Origin: Eudoraea sp.
GTDB lineage: Bacteria; Bacteroidota; Bacteroidia; Flavobacteriales; Flavobacteriaceae
Assembly (NCBI GenBank): GCA_013042125.1
Contig: JABDQS010000192.1
Coordinates: 1-14,013 of the forward strand
Direction of reading: 5' to 3'
Length of the DNA stretch: 14,013 nt
Below are positions 1 through 7,924 of the stretch, in pieces (positions within the stretch are counted from its first letter, which is position 1; each line of letters begins with the position of its first letter). The notes under the pieces are model-generated. The model had not been told where the DNA came from. It did not search any database and saw only the letters and a list, made by a program, of their open reading frames with translations. Both the position numbers and the translations under genes were made by a program.

Positions 1-1
1 A

Positions 2-682
2 TTTGCTGCGGCAAGTGGCAGGCAGTATACTAGTATTGTTTCTAAATTACAACCCATCAAAGATGAGATCTATATAATAGCAGAAAACGGCGGACTTGCC
101 ATGTATGCAGATAGAGAGATCATTTCAACACCACTTAATGGAACCATAACAAATACTATTCTGGATTCCCTGAAAGGCTCTGACCAAGTACACCCGGTTC
201 TATGCGCCAGGGATAATGCTTTTATTTCAGGACATTCAGAAGATTTTATCAGGATCTTAAAGGAGTACTATACCGAATTTGAGATCATTGATGACCTGCA
301 CAACTTTAAAGAAGAGGTCATGAAAGTTGCTGTTTACCATTTTGAAAGTTCGGAGAAGTTTATCTATCCTCTTGTTGCACCCTTTGAACAAAAACTTATG
401 GTAAAGATCAGCGGTCAACATTGGGTAGATATTTCCCATCCAAATGCCCATAAAGGGTATGCCCTGCAAAAGATACAGAGCCAATTGGGTATTGGACCCG
501 ATGAAACTCTTGTTTTCGGTGATTATAACAACGATCTGGAGATGATGGCCCTTTCAGATTACAGCTTTGCCATGGCCAACGCCCATCCTAATGTGTTGAA
601 AGCCGCTAAATACCATACAGACAGCAATGACCAGTTTGGCGTGGAAAACATTCTTGAAAATTTGCTGAAGAGCCTTTCTTAG
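2..682 (+). CDS. Cof-type HAD family hydrolase, 5' partial
   Basis: Haloacid-dehalogenase superfamily phosphatase of the Cof/YbiV type (cap class IIB), cytosolic, acting on small phosphorylated metabolites; the substrate cannot be told from sequence. The frame is open to the left edge and starts FAAASGRQY, which fits motif II (the S/T plus R region), so the N-terminal DxDGT nucleophile motif lies outside the window. An ENGG motif follows, then the cap domain, then HKGYAL (motif III lysine) and GDYNNDLEMM, the motif IV acidic cluster that holds Mg2+. An ATG at 101 gives a 193-residue reading frame but falls inside the conserved fold, so it is not the real start. The stop codon overlaps the stop of the convergent gene by 4 bp. 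Family assignment is firm; substrate unknown. Confidence 0.9.
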   Translation, partial: FAAASGRQYTSIVSKLQPIKDEIYIIAENGGLAMYADREIISTPLNGTITNTILDSLKGSDQVHPVLCARDNAFISGHSEDFIRILKEYYTEFEIIDDLHNFKEEVMKVAVYHFESSEKFIYPLVAPFEQKLMVKISGQHWVDISHPNAHKGYALQKIQSQLGIGPDETLVFGDYNNDLEMMALSDYSFAMANAHPNVLKAAKYHTDSNDQFGVENILENLLKSLS

Positions 683-2016
683 GTCTTTTGTTTCTTTTTA
701 CGCGCAGCAGGAAACAGCACATTATTTAAAATAAGTCGATATCCCGGGGAGTTTGGATGTAATTCGAGTTCGGTCTTTGGATCTCCAACCCGGTGTTGGT
801 AATCTTCAGGATCGTGCCCCCCGTAAAAGGTAAAAAATCCTTTTCCTTTAATGCCATGAATATACCGCGCCTCTCCGTTGAGTTTGTTTTCCCCCAACAC
901 CAGCACAATGGGCTTTATTTCACTCCTTTCAAAAGAAGTGGTTTGACCCATAAATCCTTTTACCAAAGAGGTATGGTTCTGACATAGCATTGTAGGAACG
1001 GGATCCCATTTGGCAGAGAAATCCATCAGGGAAAAATAATCCGACTCCCGGGGTACGCTGCGTCGCTTATTGGTCATATCTATGGAAGAGAACTCGTACC
1101 GCAACGGATTTCTTTCCAGGCTGAAGTTCTCAAAGGCAAAGGTGTTTCCAAAATTCAATTTGCTCTGGTAATTAGGTTCCGAAGGATCCCCATCGAACAT
1201 GGGTTCACAAATATCTACTCCTTGTGCCGCCAGGGCAATATCAAAACTATCTGTAGCCGAACACATGGCAAACATAAATCCGCCACCTATTACATAATTT
1301 CTGATCTTTAACGCCACCGCTCCCTTCTCTTCAGATACTTTAGAATACCCCAGTTTGGAGGCCAGGGCCTCAGCATTGAGTTTCCCTTCAATATACCAGG
1401 GCTGTGAACGATAGGCTTGGTAAAATTTACCATACTGCCCGGTAAAGTCCTCATGATGCAGGTGCAACCAATCATAAAGAGCCAGCTTATCATCTAATAC
1501 CTCTTCATCATATACAGTAACATAGGGTATTTCAGCATAGGTCAAGACCATTGTAACAGCATCATCCCAGGGTTGATTTTCTTTAGGGCTATAGACCGCT
1601 ATTTTAGGTGCTTTTTCCAGGATAACTGCCTCCTGGTTTTGCGAAGGACTGGCTATGGCATCTAATATAGCCTCGGCCTGTGCATCAGAGAGCACTTCAT
1701 ACGAAACGCCTCTTATTTGACATTCACTTCTAATTGCCTCTCCATCTGGCAATAAAAATGAGCCCCCACGGTAATTCAGCAACCATTGTACCTTTTGCTC
1801 CTTCGTAAGGATCCAGAAGGTGATCCCATAGGCTTTCAAATGGTTTTCCTGACTTTCCGCATCCATTGGGATCAGGATCATGCTTGCCATAGAGGAAAAA
1901 CTACAGAAAAGGAGCGCAACTAATATTAGGTAATGCTTTTTTAAAAAAGTAAAAAGAAAAGGTATTGAGATCGCAAATGCCGGTCTTCTAATCTTAAAAT
2001 GGGACTTCGTTGTCAT
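679..2016 (-). CDS. Exported GATase1-like protein, usually labelled 'asparagine synthetase B' in Bacteroidota
   Basis: A 445-residue protein with a basic N-terminus and a hydrophobic segment at about residues 29-45 that looks like a signal peptide (or anchor), so it probably acts in the periplasm or envelope. From memory, homologues in Flavobacteriaceae are annotated 'asparagine synthetase B', but I see no N-terminal catalytic cysteine and no SGGLDS pyrophosphatase loop. What is visible is KIAVYSPKENQPWDDA (138-153), LHLHHEDFTGQYGKF (184-198), an elbow-like GGGFMFAMCSATD with Cys252, and FYGGHDPED with His401. This order resembles class I glutamine-amidotransferase-like or ThuA-like folds. 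The ATG at 2016 overlaps the end of dnaB by 23 bp and I see no better start, so it is likely translated by coupling from dnaB. The function is unknown. Confidence 0.8.
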   Translation of the reverse strand: MTTKSHFKIRRPAFAISIPFLFTFLKKHYLILVALLFCSFSSMASMILIPMDAESQENHLKAYGITFWILTKEQKVQWLLNYRGGSFLLPDGEAIRSECQIRGVSYEVLSDAQAEAILDAIASPSQNQEAVILEKAPKIAVYSPKENQPWDDAVTMVLTYAEIPYVTVYDEEVLDDKLALYDWLHLHHEDFTGQYGKFYQAYRSQPWYIEGKLNAEALASKLGYSKVSEEKGAVALKIRNYVIGGGFMFAMCSATDSFDIALAAQGVDICEPMFDGDPSEPNYQSKLNFGNTFAFENFSLERNPLRYEFSSIDMTNKRRSVPRESDYFSLMDFSAKWDPVPTMLCQNHTSLVKGFMGQTTSFERSEIKPIVLVLGENKLNGEARYIHGIKGKGFFTFYGGHDPEDYQHRVGDPKTELELHPNSPGYRLILNNVLFPAARKKKQKT

Positions 2017-3547
2017 CGGGGTCTAGATCTGGATTGTCGTTCATTGAACTTCCAAAGGCTTCATCTGCGTTGGGAAGATTTTTAGTAATAAACGGATTAT
2101 CCCCATCGGCATTCATTTTTGACTGAAATTCGAAGGGGGAATCAAAGTCATCCAAGTTATCAAATTTACCTAGTTGTCCAATGAACTTTAACCTAATATT
2201 ATCTAAGCCTCCATTTCTGTGCTTGGCAACAATGAACTCGGCTTGGCCCTGGGTTGGCGTACGTTCTTCGTCATCCCACTCATCTATTTTGTAGTATTCG
2301 GGCCTGTAAATAAATGAAACAATATCCGCATCCTGCTCAATTGCACCAGATTCCCTCAGGTCTGAAAGAATGGGTCGTTTACTCCCCCCACGTGTTTCCA
2401 CCGCCCGTGATAGCTGTGAAAGAGCAATCACAGGGATATTAAGCTCCTTGGCAAGGGCCTTTAGATTTCGTGAGATCATAGATATTTCCTGTTCCCTGTT
2501 CCCTCCTTTCTGACTTCCGCCTGAGGTCATAAGTTGTAAATAATCCAATACTATGAGCTTTATCTTGTGCTGTGAGGCTAATCGTCTTGCCTTTGCCCTT
2601 AGATCAAAAATTGATAATGAAGGCGTATCGTCAATAAACAATGGAGCGGATTCTAAGGCTTTTACTTTAACATTCAATTGCTCCCATTCGTGCTTTTCCA
2701 ATCTTCCGGTACGTAGTTTTTCGGATGACAGGCCCGTTTCTGAAGAAATAAGACGAGTGATCAATTGTACTGAAGACATTTCCAGGGAAAAGAAGGCCAC
2801 CGGAATATTAGAATTCACTGCCATGTTCCTTGCCATAGAAAGCGTTAAGGCAGTTTTCCCCATCCCCGGTCTTGCGGCAATGATCACCAGGTCACTCGGT
2901 TGCCATCCTGAGGTTAACCTGTCCACCTTATCAAACCCGGAAGGAATTCCACTCAATCCGTCTTTATTTGATATTTCCTCTATTTTTTTCTTGGCCTGAA
3001 TCACCAAATTTTGAGCAGTTTCTGCAGAGCGTTTTAGGTTCCCTTGGGTAACCTCATACAATTTTGCTTCTGCATTGTCTAAGAGATCAAAAACATCAGT
3101 AGACTCATTATAAGCATCTTCAATGATCTCACTTGAAATCTTAATTAAACTACGCTGAATATATTTTTGCAGGATGATGCGGGCATGAAACTCAATATGG
3201 GCGGAACTTGCTACTTTCTGAGTGAGTTTGATCAGGTAAAAATCACCTCCTATCTGATCTAATTTTCCTTCCTTGCGTAATTGGGCAGAAACGGTTAATA
3301 AATCCACCGGCTCTGAGGTTTCAAACAATTTGAAGATCGCTTCATAGATAAATCTATGTGCGTCCTTATAGAAGACATCAGGATGTAAAATGTCAATTAC
3401 CTCATCTACTCCTTTCTTGTCGATCATCATGGCGCCAAGCACAACCTCCTCTAAATCAACCGCTTGAGGTGGTATTTTTCCTTTTTCAAGGTTGATCAGG
3501 GTAGATTTCCCTATTTTATGACCAATAACCGGGCTTGGTTTCTCCAT
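1994..3547 (-). CDS. dnaB: Replicative DNA helicase DnaB
   Basis: Hexameric 5'-3' helicase that unwinds DNA at the replication fork and recruits primase. The N-terminal domain spans about residues 28-130 (PPQAVDLEEVVLGAMM), then a linker, then the RecA-like domain: Walker A ARPGMGKT at 225-232, FFSLEMS at 252-258, Walker B LIVLDYLQL at 331-339, SQLSRAVE at 377-384 and SDLRESGAIEQDAD at 395-408. No intein interrupts the motifs. I chose the ATG at 3547 (MEKPSPV, 517 residues), which fits flavobacterial DnaB; the frame extends six codons further to 3565 without conserved sequence. After the helicase core comes an unusual acidic, Asn-rich tail of about 50 residues ending DPDDNEVPF, like the SSB C-terminal tip. 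Two DnaA-box-like repeats lie upstream. Confidence 0.97.
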   Translation of the reverse strand: MEKPSPVIGHKIGKSTLINLEKGKIPPQAVDLEEVVLGAMMIDKKGVDEVIDILHPDVFYKDAHRFIYEAIFKLFETSEPVDLLTVSAQLRKEGKLDQIGGDFYLIKLTQKVASSAHIEFHARIILQKYIQRSLIKISSEIIEDAYNESTDVFDLLDNAEAKLYEVTQGNLKRSAETAQNLVIQAKKKIEEISNKDGLSGIPSGFDKVDRLTSGWQPSDLVIIAARPGMGKTALTLSMARNMAVNSNIPVAFFSLEMSSVQLITRLISSETGLSSEKLRTGRLEKHEWEQLNVKVKALESAPLFIDDTPSLSIFDLRAKARRLASQHKIKLIVLDYLQLMTSGGSQKGGNREQEISMISRNLKALAKELNIPVIALSQLSRAVETRGGSKRPILSDLRESGAIEQDADIVSFIYRPEYYKIDEWDDEERTPTQGQAEFIVAKHRNGGLDNIRLKFIGQLGKFDNLDDFDSPFEFQSKMNADGDNPFITKNLPNADEAFGSSMNDNPDLDPDDNEVPF

Positions 3548-3626
3548 AGCTGCTAAAGTATGCATTAACCTTAAGTTAAGATTAAAAATTGGAATACGGA
3601 TATTAACTGTTCATCAACATTTAGCT

Positions 3627-3656
3627 TGTTGATAAGTTACGAATTTGTGTTGATAA
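3627..3656 (-). promoter_or_regulatory. Two DnaA-box-like repeats upstream of dnaB
   Basis: On the minus strand TTATCAACA occurs at 3656-3648 and again at 3635-3627, start to start exactly 21 bp, about two helical turns. Each differs at one base from the DnaA box TTATCCACA. A third related copy, TCATCAACA, lies in the opposite orientation at 3611-3619. The repeats sit 80-110 bp upstream of the dnaB start. Binding by DnaA is an inference; the repeats themselves are exact. Confidence 0.45.
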
Positions 3657-3660
3657 CGTA

Positions 3661-3690
3661 AAAAAACCGAAGTGGAATAACTTCGGTTTT
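3661..3690 (-). terminator. Rho-independent terminator of accA
   Basis: A perfect 10-bp stem, AAAACCGAAG (3663-3672) and CTTCGGTTTT (3681-3690), encloses an 8-base loop. Read leftward it starts 24 bp past the accA stop and runs into a T tract at 3666-3661. It separates accA from dnaB. Confidence 0.85.
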
Positions 3691-3714
3691 CGTTTAAGCT
3701 TTTAACCCAGCGCT

Positions 3715-4668
3715 TTACCCGCTAAAAACGCCCATATCGGCATATTTCTCCATTCGCATTTTAACCAGTTCCTTTGGTGATAACTTTTTGAGCTCTTCGT
3801 AATGCTTGGAAATTTTGTTTTTGACGATGTCAAATGTCTTGGTTCTGTTAGAATGTGCTCCACCTTCTGGTTCTTTTACAATCTCGTCAATGATTTTTAA
3901 CCTTTTCATGTCGGTGGCAGTAAGTTTCAATGCATCAGCGGCGATCTCCTTATATTCCCAACTCCTCCAGAGTATTGAAGAACAAGATTCTGGCGAGATC
4001 ACAGAATACCATGTATTTTCCAGCATCAATACCTTATCACCAACACCGATCCCCAAGGCACCTCCGGACGCACCCTCACCAATTATAACTACGATGATCG
4101 GTACTTTTAAACGGGTCATTTCAAGTATATTCCTTGCAATGGCCTCTCCCTGCCCACGTTCTTCAGCTTCAATCCCCGGATAGGCCCCTGGTGTATCTAT
4201 CAGGCTAACTACCGGGATCCCAAATTTTTCAGCAGACTTCATCAATCTGAGTGCTTTTCGGTAACCTTCCGGGTTTGCCATTCCAAAATTCCTAAATTGT
4301 CTGGTCTTGGTGTTAAATCCTTTTTGCTGGCCAATAAACATATAGCTCTGATCACCGATCTTACCCAAGCCACCGATCATAGCTTTATCGTCCTTCACAT
4401 TTCTATCCCCATGTAGTTCCAGAAAAGTGTCTCCACAGATCGCCCTGATATAATCTAGGGTATATGGCCTGTTGGGATGTCTGGACAATTGCACCCGTTG
4501 CCAGGCTGTAAGATTTTTATAGATCGATTTACGGGTTTCAGAGAGCTTTTTTTCGATCTGTTTACAAGTCTCTGTAACATCCACATCGCTCTCCTCCCCT
4601 ATGACCTGACATTTCTCCAATTGTTCCTCCAACTCCTTTATGGGAAGTTCAAAATCCAAATATTCCAT
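3715..4668 (-). CDS. accA: Acetyl-CoA carboxylase carboxyltransferase subunit alpha
   Basis: Alpha subunit of the carboxyltransferase half of acetyl-CoA carboxylase. With AccD it moves the carboxyl group from biotin on AccB to acetyl-CoA, giving malonyl-CoA for fatty acid synthesis in the cytosol. The 317 residues match the usual family length. Visible markers are an N-terminal helical region (1-60), RPYTLDYI at 67-74, the oxyanion and CoA-binding region [10 protein letters not shown] at 156-165 followed by [14 protein letters not shown], and [15 protein letters not shown] at 197-211. No accD or biotin carboxylase gene is nearby. The gene stands alone: a promoter-like TATATTTG lies just upstream and a strong terminator follows. 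The start [10 protein letters not shown] is the usual one in this group. Confidence 0.97.
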   Translation of the reverse strand: MEYLDFELPIKELEEQLEKCQVIGEESDVDVTETCKQIEKKLSETRKSIYKNLTAWQRVQLSRHPNRPYTLDYIRAICGDTFLELHGDRNVKDDKAMIGGLGKIGDQSYMFIGQQKGFNTKTRQFRNFGMANPEGYRKALRLMKSAEKFGIPVVSLIDTPGAYPGIEAEERGQGEAIARNILEMTRLKVPIIVVIIGEGASGGALGIGVGDKVLMLENTWYSVISPESCSSILWRSWEYKEIAADALKLTATDMKRLKIIDEIVKEPEGGAHSNRTKTFDIVKNKISKHYEELKKLSPKELVKMRMEKYADMGVFSG

Positions 4669-4697
4669 CTAGTGTTTGTTTCGTTCAATTAAGCTCA

Positions 4698-4705
4698 CAA
4701 ATATA
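4698..4705 (-). promoter_or_regulatory. Bacteroidota-type -7 element for accA
   Basis: TATATTTG on the minus strand matches the Bacteroidota -7 consensus TAnnTTTG. Transcription would start near 4691, leaving a leader of about 20 bases before the accA ATG at 4668. I see no clear TTG at the -33 position, so only half of the promoter is supported. Confidence 0.6.
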
Positions 4706-4728
4706 AAATATTTTGGGAACCATTCTGG

Positions 4729-5619
4729 TTACCCCGTTCTTTTTAATCGCTCACGATTCTTCAGAATACCATTAGCTACTACTGTGAGTAAAATTATTAG
4801 AGCCCCTACATAAAAAATAGTGTTCATTTTTTCGCTCTCACCAAAAATGGCAAAAGCTAGAAGAATTCCATATACCGGTTCTAAATTTACAGTAAGTAAA
4901 ACTGTATATGGACTAATGAATCTCATGATCTTTACCGAGGCTATAAAAGCATAGGCCGTACATATGGAGGCGAGTATCAGCAAATATCCCCAATCTGAAC
5001 CACTCAAATCAAAGAACTCCCAACTAAAGCCGGTCTGAAAAAGTATGTAGATAGTAATAAAAAGCGCGCCACTAAAAAGTTCATAAAAACCTATGATTGA
5101 GGGTTTGTGGGTCTTTATCAACTGTCCATTGATAAGAGTGAATACAGCACCTAACAGGGCCGATATTAGCGCGAGAATGATCCCAAGGGTATATTCTGTA
5201 CTGACATTAAAAATAAAGTATAGCCCTATGATCACTACTAAACCAAAAACAACCTCATAACCAATGATCTTTCTACCGTACCACAGCGGTTCCAGGAGAG
5301 ATCCGAAAAATGCCCCGGTAGCCATAGTGGCCAAAGCCACTGAAACATTAGATACTTTGATCGCACTAAAAAAAGTTATCCAATGTAATGCAATGGTGAT
5401 CCCTGCAATTATTAAAATCAGCAGTGTCTTTGGAGAAACTTTTAATGTGAATTTTTTGATCAGTATATAGATCAGAATAAAAATTACAGCTAAAAACATC
5501 CGATACCATACAAGTGGTAAGGCATCAATGCTTATTAATTTTCCTAATACCGCCGTAAATCCCCAGATGAAGACAATGAGGTGAAGGAGCAGGTAATTCT
5601 TTAGGTTATCGTTTTGCAT
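4729..5619 (-). CDS. EamA/DMT family transporter
   Basis: Inner-membrane carrier of the drug/metabolite transporter superfamily with two EamA repeats, expected to have ten membrane helices in 296 residues. Hydrophobic stretches cover most of the chain, beginning LLHLIVFIWGFTAVLGK. Each half carries the family mark near its end: LEPLWYG (109-115) in the first and NLEPVYGILLA (245-255) in the second. The substrate cannot be inferred; EamA proteins export amino acids, metabolites or drugs. The start overlaps the end of the LptF/LptG gene by 14 bp, so it is probably the last gene of the tgt operon. The C-terminus is basic (NRERLKRTG), placing it on the cytoplasmic side. Confidence 0.92.
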   Translation of the reverse strand: MQNDNLKNYLLLHLIVFIWGFTAVLGKLISIDALPLVWYRMFLAVIFILIYILIKKFTLKVSPKTLLILIIAGITIALHWITFFSAIKVSNVSVALATMATGAFFGSLLEPLWYGRKIIGYEVVFGLVVIIGLYFIFNVSTEYTLGIILALISALLGAVFTLINGQLIKTHKPSIIGFYELFSGALFITIYILFQTGFSWEFFDLSGSDWGYLLILASICTAYAFIASVKIMRFISPYTVLLTVNLEPVYGILLAFAIFGESEKMNTIFYVGALIILLTVVANGILKNRERLKRTG

Positions 5620-6688
5620 TTTGCAGAAGGTAGAAACCTAGTACACCAAATGCAAGGTTTGGGATAACCACAGCCAGTAATGGAGAAAAGCCAGATTGCT
5701 CTGCAAGCGTGCCAAATACCTTATCGAAAAAGATGTAGATAAAAGCCACCCCAATACCAAAGGCCAGATTGATTCCCATACCCCCCCTGCGTTTTACTGA
5801 GGATACTGCCACTCCTATAAAAGTGAGAATAAAAGCTGTTATTGGTAAGGCCCATCGCTTGTACTTTACTAATATATAGGTATTGATGTTGGAGGCACCC
5901 TTATTTCGCTGAACATTAATAAACTTATTCAGTTCAAAGAGGTTTTTCGTCTCGGCCACATAAGAAACCGGTGTCAGATCATCAATTTTAAAGTTAAAAA
6001 TAGTGTCGAGCCTCCTTTTAGTGACCACTATTTCTTCATTATCCACCAACTTTCTATTTGTATAACTAGTAAGCCTGTATACGCTGTCTTTTGACACCCA
6101 TCTAATGTTACCGGCGCTTATTTTTTCTTCAAGCTGGTTGCTATCATTAAAATGCTCAAAAGTGAAGTTATAGCCTATTTGGCGATCTGGATCAAAACTA
6201 CTTACATAGATAAAGTCGTTCTCGTTCAGCTGATTATAGATATTGCTGGTTACGCGGTCTTGTTTGCCCCTTTTCAGATATTTGAATTTAAATTCATGAT
6301 AACCTACACTGGCATTAGGTACTATAAACATGCTCATAAAGAACATAAGAACAGCTACCATGGAGGCCCCGATCCAATACGGACGCAAGAACCGGCCATA
6401 AGAGACCCCCGAGCTTAAGATTGCCACGATCTCCGTGTTATTGGCCAACTTGGATGTGAAAAAGATGATAGATAGAAATAGGAAGATCGGGAACAGCAGG
6501 TTCCCAATGTAAATTGTAAAATTCATATAATAGATGAGGATCTCATTTAAAGGAGCCTCGTTATCTATCATTTTCCCTATCTGTTCCGCCAGATTAAGCA
6601 TAATCCCGATGGGTACAAATAAAAGAAGCATCATCCCGAAAGTGAAGAGATATCGCTTCAAAATAAACCAATCCAGAATCTTTAGCAT
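5606..6688 (-). CDS. LptF/LptG family permease of the LPS transport system
   Basis: Inner-membrane permease of the YjgP/YjgQ family. LptF and LptG with the ATPase LptB extract lipopolysaccharide from the inner membrane and pass it to the LptC-LptA bridge. The 360 residues show the classic layout: three N-terminal helices (about 12-32, 51-80, 103-123), a periplasmic beta-rich domain (about 130-270), and three C-terminal helices (about 279-297, 305-322, 333-354). NTEIVAILSSGVSYGRFLRP (83-102) is the conserved cytoplasmic coupling-helix region. Sequence alone does not say whether it is LptF or LptG. Its ATG shares a base with the tgt stop (TAATG), which implies translational coupling. Pairing with tgt is a flavobacterial arrangement as I recall it. 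Confidence 0.93.
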   Translation of the reverse strand: MLKILDWFILKRYLFTFGMMLLLFVPIGIMLNLAEQIGKMIDNEAPLNEILIYYMNFTIYIGNLLFPIFLFLSIIFFTSKLANNTEIVAILSSGVSYGRFLRPYWIGASMVAVLMFFMSMFIVPNASVGYHEFKFKYLKRGKQDRVTSNIYNQLNENDFIYVSSFDPDRQIGYNFTFEHFNDSNQLEEKISAGNIRWVSKDSVYRLTSYTNRKLVDNEEIVVTKRRLDTIFNFKIDDLTPVSYVAETKNLFELNKFINVQRNKGASNINTYILVKYKRWALPITAFILTFIGVAVSSVKRRGGMGINLAFGIGVAFIYIFFDKVFGTLAEQSGFSPLLAVVIPNLAFGVLGFYLLQNAKR

Positions 6689-7818
6689 TACAAGCGTTTA
6701 TCCATTTGTTTTACCATCATTGTTTTCCATGCACCAAAATCTCCCGCTAAAATATGATTTCTCGCTTCTCGCACCAACCATAGATAAAATCCCAGATTAT
6801 GAATACTGGCGATCTGCCTTCCTAAATATTCATTAGCAGCAAAGAGATGTCGAAGATAGGCCTTCGTGTATTCTCTGTCTACGAAGGTTGGTCCATGTTC
6901 GTCTATTGGTGAAAAATCATCTTCCCATTTTTTATTTTTGATATTGATGGTTCCTTGAGCCGTAAATAACATTCCGTTACGTCCATTTCGGGTAGGCATC
7001 ACACAATCGAACATATCGATCCCCAATGCAATGTTCTCCAAAATATTGATCGGAGTACCTACCCCCATCAAATATCTGGGCTTATCCTCAGGTAAAATAT
7101 CGCAGACCACCTCGGTCATGGCATACATCTCTTCTGCGGGTTCTCCAACAGACAGGCCCCCAATGGCATTCCCTTCCGCTCCTACTCCGGCTATATATTC
7201 GGCCGACTGTTTTCTGAGATCTTTAAAAGTGGATCCCTGCACTATAGGGAAAAACGTCTGTGAATATCCATATAGATCAGGGGTCTTATTCAGATGTTCT
7301 ATACAACGATCTAACCATCTATGGGTCATATGCATAGATCTTTTCGCATAGTCATATTCGCAAGGATATGGCGTACATTCATCGAAAGCCATAATAATAT
7401 CAGCTCCTATGGTCCTTTGAATTTCCATCACATTCTCCGGAGTAAACATATGTGAGGAACCATCAATATGCGATTTGAACTTAACACCTTCTTCCTTTAT
7501 CTTCCTGTTTGCTGAAAGAGAATACACCTGATAGCCACCGCTATCCGTTAAAATATTGCGATCCCAACCCATAAAAGCATGCAAGCCACCGGCTTTTCGG
7601 ATAATTTCTGTTGTGGGCCTTAAATACAAATGATAGGTATTCCCAAGGATGATATCAGGATCTATTTCCTCGCGCAATTCTTTCTGATGGATTCCTTTAA
7701 CTGAGGCTACTGTTCCCACCGGCATAAATATGGGGGTTTTAATAACACCATGGTCGGTGACCATTTCACCGGCCCTTGCCTTAGTAGTTGGATCTGTATG
7801 TAGTAGCGAGAATTGCAA
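6688..7818 (-). CDS. tgt: tRNA-guanine transglycosylase (queuine tRNA-ribosyltransferase)
   Basis: Exchanges guanine 34 in the anticodon of tRNA-Asp, -Asn, -His and -Tyr for the queuosine precursor preQ1. I place the start at the TTG at 7818 (LQFSLLHTDPTTKARAG, read as Met), which gives 376 residues, the flavobacterial length. The frame runs on to 7968 but the extra part has no family similarity and crosses the promoter. Catalytic residues are present: TDSGGYQ with Asp92, GGLSVGE at 220-226, and FDCVMPTRNGRNG with the nucleophile Asp271. The usual zinc site CxCxxC before YLRHL is absent: residues 302-324 hold no cysteine (DEHGPTFVD instead), and the last cysteine of the protein is Cys272. First gene of the operon with the LPS permease and EamA gene. 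Confidence 0.95.
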   Translation of the reverse strand: MQFSLLHTDPTTKARAGEMVTDHGVIKTPIFMPVGTVASVKGIHQKELREEIDPDIILGNTYHLYLRPTTEIIRKAGGLHAFMGWDRNILTDSGGYQVYSLSANRKIKEEGVKFKSHIDGSSHMFTPENVMEIQRTIGADIIMAFDECTPYPCEYDYAKRSMHMTHRWLDRCIEHLNKTPDLYGYSQTFFPIVQGSTFKDLRKQSAEYIAGVGAEGNAIGGLSVGEPAEEMYAMTEVVCDILPEDKPRYLMGVGTPINILENIALGIDMFDCVMPTRNGRNGMLFTAQGTINIKNKKWEDDFSPIDEHGPTFVDREYTKAYLRHLFAANEYLGRQIASIHNLGFYLWLVREARNHILAGDFGAWKTMMVKQMDKRL

Positions 7819-7835
7819 GTAGCTTATTGAGTACG

Positions 7836-7843
7836 CAAAGATA
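7836..7843 (-). promoter_or_regulatory. -7 element for the tgt operon
   Basis: TATCTTTG on the minus strand is an exact match to TAnnTTTG. Transcription would begin near 7830, about 12 bases before the TTG start at 7818, which supports that start over 7968. The nearest TTG upstream (7872-7870) is 26 bp away, longer than the usual spacer. Confidence 0.6.
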
Positions 7844-7924
7844 GGTAACACAGTATAGATTTTCCTTAACAAAAAAATAAAGTTCAAAGGCCGTATACTG
7901 GTTGATAAAATATAATAACTCGTT

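Noticed and set aside
2553..2999. 148-codon plus-strand open frame inside dnaB
   Set aside because: It lies wholly opposite a strongly conserved helicase gene, has no family resemblance and no promoter; a shadow frame.
1994..3547. Intein in DnaB
   Set aside because: DnaB is a common intein site, but all helicase motifs are contiguous and the length is normal.
3548..3565. Upstream start for dnaB at 3565
   Set aside because: The six added residues (MHTLAA) are not family-like and the Met at 3547 begins the usual MEK-type N-terminus.
4715..4733. Imperfect hairpin at the end of the EamA gene as a terminator
   Set aside because: The 7-bp stem has one mismatch, includes the stop codon and is followed by AAAATATTTT, not a T tract; it also abuts the accA promoter. 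Too weak to call.
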